Source: Isoetes taiwanensis (lineage: Eukaryota > Streptophyta > Lycopodiopsida > Isoetales > Isoetaceae). Taken from it: a stretch of 64,000 bases of DNA. The stretch spans positions 2,016,852 through 2,080,851 of the forward strand of contig JAJEKV010000015.1 of NCBI GenBank assembly GCA_021234155.1, in the 5' to 3' direction. The notes beneath the pieces were generated by a model, which saw nothing but the letters and a program-made list of their open reading frames with translations, ran no database searches and had not been told where the DNA came from. Positions 59,658 to 64,000 of the stretch are shown here, one piece after another. The position numbers were made by a program, and so were the translations under genes. The first letter of the stretch is position 1. Each line of letters starts with the position of its first letter.

Positions 59658-62600
59658 ATGAATAATCGTGGTAAACCGCCCTGTCGCGAGTTTCAGCGGG
59701 GTAGGTAAGTCAATATCCTTGCAAGATGGAGCAGCTAGAATCTGGATCCGGTAATAGATTTTTATTATGTGATCTGCCGTAAGTTAAACTTAATAGCTCC
59801 GTAGATTCTTCTATTGCCAAAAAATGTCCTCAATTTGTAAGAGCAAATTATGTATACCTCATTTCCTTTCCTTAAAAAAGTTGGTCACATACAAAAGCAT
59901 CAATTCGCAAGCTCATTTCTTTTATCGCTTTCAGTTGTCGATTTGGTAATCGCTGTAAGTTTGCACACAACTATTTTGAAGAAAACAAGCAGCCGTCTAC
60001 AGTAAGTTATCATCACCCGACTTTAGTCGTTTTTGATGTGATAGAGAACTGTGTGTTTAATGGAACATTTTGCAAGTTAGCAGCCTCAGAGGAGTGGGAA
60101 TGGGAACTACTATGGATCACTGTTTTCACAAGCCACACAAGTTTCACAAGCACCGGCTGAACATAGGTACTGCCTGCCAAACCTCATCTACAAGTCATAG
60201 CTTTCATATCGTTCAGTGTGACAAGCTGTCTATTTTATCAGGTGTAATGATCCTAAGGTTTGTAAAGAGCAAATCAAGGACGACTTCAAAGAGCGCCCCA
60301 TGTTTTGGCGTCTCACATGCTATGCACATTGGAAATAGTGAGACAAAACTTTGGGAAAAGATTTTAAACTAAGTCTCTGCACCCAGTTTGCACGTCTGAA
60401 ATGGATGCGGTATTATACCGCAATAATCCATGGTGTTTTCTTGCAGCCTTCCGAATGATATAGTAGGGGACATGAGTTTTGAAGAACTTCGCTCAATTGC
60501 ATATGAAGGTGCAAAGCAAGGGATTCCACCACCAGATTTGGTGGGTGCAATTGTGTACTTGTTTCTGAAAGTTAATTCCCTAATAGGAACTTAGCAATAA
60601 AGTCTTGATGGCATTTTATATTTATATAGATCCAAAGAGAAATGAACATGTTCATGGCAAAGAACTCTGAATTTGAGATGCTCCTTAGAAATCCTTATAA
60701 AGGTCCTGCTGCTCATCCTCCACAAGGAACAACAATGCTTTTTGGGAAGATTGTGCCAAGTACCAACCAGTCTCCATTCCAAAGTTCTGGACCCACTGGA
60801 ATTATGGGATCTAGCAGTCCTTTTCCTATGTCACAGAACTCTGTACCAACAGTGACTTTGTTTGGTGGTATGCAGTCTAGGTAAATTTACAATGATGAAA
60901 CCAACCATTCGTTTTGCATCATTTTGCCATTTTCCTTTATTATATAATTATATCTCCTCTGTTGATGTTGTGCAGTGGAAAGATTGCGCCCAGTAATCCT
61001 TTTCCTCCATCACAGAATCCTGTGCCAGCTGTGCAGTCTAGGTAACCAAAGTTTCTTTTTCCATTTTTTTTAATTTCTTTGTTCACTTGGTTAGCAATAA
61101 AATTGAAGGTCATTTATGCCCTTCTCATACAGAATTGTTTCATGTTTTAGTGGGTTTTCAGGGAGTTTTCAACCATATTCTAAGCTAGAAGCACCGCCAT
61201 TATTTCAAAACTTATCAGCTTTGCAGCAACCCAATGGCTTTATGGGTTTCGAAATGAAAGGTTCTTTGTTGTTGCCTTTTGTAAAACTTGTTACTATTTG
61301 CTTTAAAAAAAGAAACTTTCCTGGGGGTGTTTGTTATTGCGAGTAGAATATACAAGATTAGGATCAAAACAATATTTGCAGTAAGTACCCTGGATGTGTC
61401 AATGAATTACTGCAGATCACAATTAGAAGCCATTGTAGTTTTTGCTGGGTACAAATATATAACCTTCATGCAGCCAAGTTAAAGACCAGTTTTTCAATTC
61501 TTGCAATGGAGGACATAGTAGACAAAGTTGCAAAAGCTGTAACGTCCACTTGTTTTTCTAACTATTTAGGTTCTAAAAACCTTACAGGATTGCATACGGA
61601 AGATCCAATGGCAAATATTAAATTGCATTTGTGTCAAAAGTAACATCCCCTGAACAATGTTTGTGTCCACTGAAAAGACACATGCAAAGTGTTTATGGTA
61701 AAACTTGGCCGCCACATTCTTTGGCTAGCTTATCTATCTTCATAAAGAAGTGCACTGCTATTTTCACACATGCAGCAGTCTGAGATTTCTTGAGTGCAGC
61801 TTAGGACGATTTGTCCTCTGAGTAGCTCTGAGTAGGTGCTCAAAGGAACGTTGTTAAATTGTGATGTGCATGTTATGTTTGTTTTATTGTGTTGATGACC
61901 TAATGTGTTATCCTTTTTCTCCTTTGAAGATAATATGCAACCCAAGGTTCCTGTAACGAACTCTTTATACTCATTTGGTGGTCTACCTATAACTGGAGTA
62001 ATGGGCCAGAGTGTCAACAAGACAGATATACAAACTGTTCCTGGCATGCAATCGTTTGTATTCTTTACCCCAAGCACATGTTTTTTATTGTTTTTTGTGT
62101 TCTTCTTTAGCTTTAGAATGCACGGTGTTATTATCTTTATATTGAAAGCGTAGGAAACGTAACAGTTAAAGCGCAAGCTAGAAAACAACTCACAATTAGG
62201 ATTATCATGAAAAGAATTCTTCTCTCTATTTGTTTTTGCTCTCTGTTTGTTTTTGAATATAATGAAAGCTGATTCCACCTTGATGAGGTTTATTGAAGCC
62301 TGTCAGTGGTCACATTTGAATACATATTACATTACAGTAAAACCTATTCAATCTCTTTGTGATCCTTTTTCTGGCTTGTTACATCATGGTTGCATGTCTT
62401 AATGTCAGTTTGGGGAGTTACAAACTACAAAGCATGCACATATTCATGTTGCTTCTGCTTGAACAAAATGTCATTACATTCACATCTGGTTTTGTTGCAG
62501 TCCACTAGGGCTATCATCCCAAAACAATATCCAAGCTGGTTCAGAAAAGGATGATATATGGTTTAAGGAGTTTTGGCCAGCAGGGCAGGTGCTTCTGCTG

Positions 62601-62710
62601 ATTTAGTAGAAATTAGTAGAAATTTACTCATGTAGAGTACATATTTTTTCCTAATGGATTTGTCTATGCAGATTCCCGAGGACGAACCCCCTGTATATGC
62701 AAGATATTGA
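59658..62710 (+). CDS. NUP42: CCCH zinc-finger nucleoporin, NUP42/CG1 type
   Basis: Plant NUP42-like proteins (Arabidopsis CCCH 16 type) are FG nucleoporins on the cytoplasmic face of the pore that help mRNA export. Exons: 59658-59704, 59935-60001, 60084-60166, 60242-60337, 60447-60540, 60630-60880, 60976-61041, 61151-61260, 61930-62053, 62501-62588 and 62672-62710. All introns are GT-AG, phases close, and the sum is 1065 nt (354 aa plus TGA). The N-terminus has one C-x7-C-x5-C-x3-H finger, CREFQRGSCRFGNRCKFAH, split by intron 1. A conserved central block follows: CNDPKVCKEQIKDDFKERP, FWRLTCYAHWKYLPND and MSFEELRSIAYEGAKQG. Next is a Ser/Pro/Gly-rich FG-type region (LFGK, LFGG, YSFGG). The C-terminal block is DIWFKEFWPAGQIPEDEPP. 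Exon 3 could start three bases earlier. The exon 8 donor (GTTCTT) is weak but required by phase. Confidence 0.93.
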
Positions 62711-64000
62711 CATGGGATCATCATAATTGTGGAAGTTCCTCCCGCACCTTTTAATTGGTCTTTGGCTACACAGCAAGTGAAGCCGTGACAAGGCGCTGGT
62801 GGTTTCGTACGACCTTGGAACAAATTTGCCAGCTTGACAACCCACAAGTGTGTTATGCCGAAAAAGCCCATGACATTAAACACAATATTATACTTTCCTA
62901 CAATGTTGCCTTCGTTTTGCATAGTAATTGAGCACACCCTTATATGGTGCAGTCTAGAAGCTTTAATGTCAATTTGTTCATAACAATAACAATAGACCAT
63001 GAGATAATTGCACAATCCATACTATTAGATTGGCCAAGAATAATGGGCAAGGAAAAGTTGATAATCTTGTCAATCAATCAATCACATGTATATTTTGGTA
63101 GGGCTTGGTCACATAGGTTCAAGAGTTGGGTCTCTATTCTATAAGGGTGCATCCCCATTGCGCTCAAAACAGGCCGGTAATTGTGACACCTTGCAAGTTA
63201 CAGGCATCGGAGTAGCGTTCCCATCCCGCAACTGGAGTTTGATTTTGCTCATATGGCATGGGCTTGGAACTCCAATTCAGATGGATTTAAAAGCTTTTGA
63301 ATACCATAAATCAGAATTGAGTTTGTCCTCTAGCAAGATTTAGTTTGTCCTCCTTATATTTCATTTGTCCTCTTCCTATTTTTTGTCAACATCATCACAG
63401 GTACAATGGGAATGGTGATCTTCAGAAACTGGTAACTGGGACCGTGAAATTACTATATGAAATTACCGGTGCTGGCTAATGGGGATACACTCTAAGGCTT
63501 GATTATGCATACAAGTTGTACTGTAATTTATGTAATCTATGTACCACACTATTAAGCCTGGAAAACCCCCACTATTAAGTCTAAAAAACCCTTTGAGACG
63601 GAGGTTTTTGGGTTGCCCCTAAGGGGGCAAACCCCCGCTCATGTGGGTTTTTGGCGTATTCTAATTATATGCTGGAATATGCCTAGAACATGCTGAAAAC
63701 CGCTCCAAACTGCTTGTTGCCAGTAAACTGACTGCTTGTTGCCAGTAAACTGTCGACCACCTGTGGCGGTCGCTGATGTTCGATAACTGGCACGACAAGT
63801 ACACGAGGAGTCCTTTTCAGATAGAGCTTCAGAAGTAGGGTCTGATAAATGATGAATGTAGAATAGAATAGAATGAAGCCAAAAATCGAGCATCAAAATG
63901 GCTGAAGATGCAATTCATATGAGTGAAATAGGCAAACAATCCTTCACATTTTCCTCGTTTGTATTTGGACACCGTATTTAGAGTCTGAGATGTGGTATTT
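62711..64000. other. NUP42 3' flank and unrecognised sequence
   Basis: No gene recognised. A tandem pair of the 20-mer CTGCTTGTTGCCAGTAAACT-like unit lies at about 63710-63751. Near 63330-63375 TTTGTCCTC recurs three times. Confidence 0.35.
63596..63710 (+). repeat. Dispersed repeat, copy related to 17030-17125
   Basis: GGGTTGCCCCTAAGGGGGCA, GTGGGTTTTTGGCGTATTCT, TATATGCTGGAATATGCC and AAACCGCT appear in the same order as on the minus strand of 17030-17125. The first block is nearly self-complementary. The two copies lie in opposite orientations about 46 kb apart. Confidence 0.5.

Noticed and set aside
61730-62278. 182-codon minus-strand frame over NUP42 exon 9
   Set aside because: Antisense to a verified exon and intron of NUP42, with no domain and AT-rich intron-like composition.

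Overview
The window looks like nuclear DNA from a land plant with swimming sperm, most likely a fern or other seed-free vascular plant; a bryophyte, cycad or Ginkgo cannot be excluded. The main argument is an intact seven-exon gene for the axonemal dynein assembly factor DNAAF1/ODA7 (minus strand, 26474-28832). Plants that make no flagella are expected to lack this gene. Other support comes from plant-type families (aspartic protease with a saposin-like insert, OPT and LHT transporters, non-phosphorylating GAPDH), plant-type GT-AG introns, and a large load of decayed retroelements. I cannot name the species.

Layout. 1-2983: gene-poor, with one low-complexity reading frame and a diverged tandem duplication. 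2984-14867: a ~11.9 kb LTR element with 1.6 kb LTRs, primer-binding site and polypurine tract but no recognisable gag-pol (LARD-like); its LTR/leader junction is tandemly duplicated and its leader carries a repeated hairpin. 14868-19650: mostly non-coding, with a ~112-bp tandem array, a decayed CENH3-like histone sequence (17801-18159, plus) and a truncated Ty3/gypsy RT-RNase H (minus). 19650-26470: no confident gene; includes a four-unit tandem repeat. 26474-28832: DNAAF1. 29152-29299: hairpin element. 30035-36700: a 5'-truncated LINE 3' end with a longer L1-type LINE starting directly after its poly(A). 37086-38434: a non-autonomous hAT-like transposon with a perfect 8-bp target-site duplication. 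41395-57330: a graveyard of decayed, intron-containing fragments of at least five unrelated host genes, all on the minus strand (OPT, GAPN/ALDH11, VAC14, aspartic protease, LHT), interspersed with copies of one plus-orientation repeat family, two of which carry a G-box. 58853-59026: a foldback element with perfect 34-bp arms. 59658-62710: an intact eleven-exon gene for a plant NUP42-type CCCH zinc-finger nucleoporin (354 aa). The rest to 64000 has no recognised gene.

Only DNAAF1 and NUP42 have complete gene models: all splice phases close, and the summed exons divide by three. They do not share a pathway (cilium assembly versus nuclear mRNA export). Almost everything else is repeat or relic. 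All family assignments come from reading translated sequence; no search was run.
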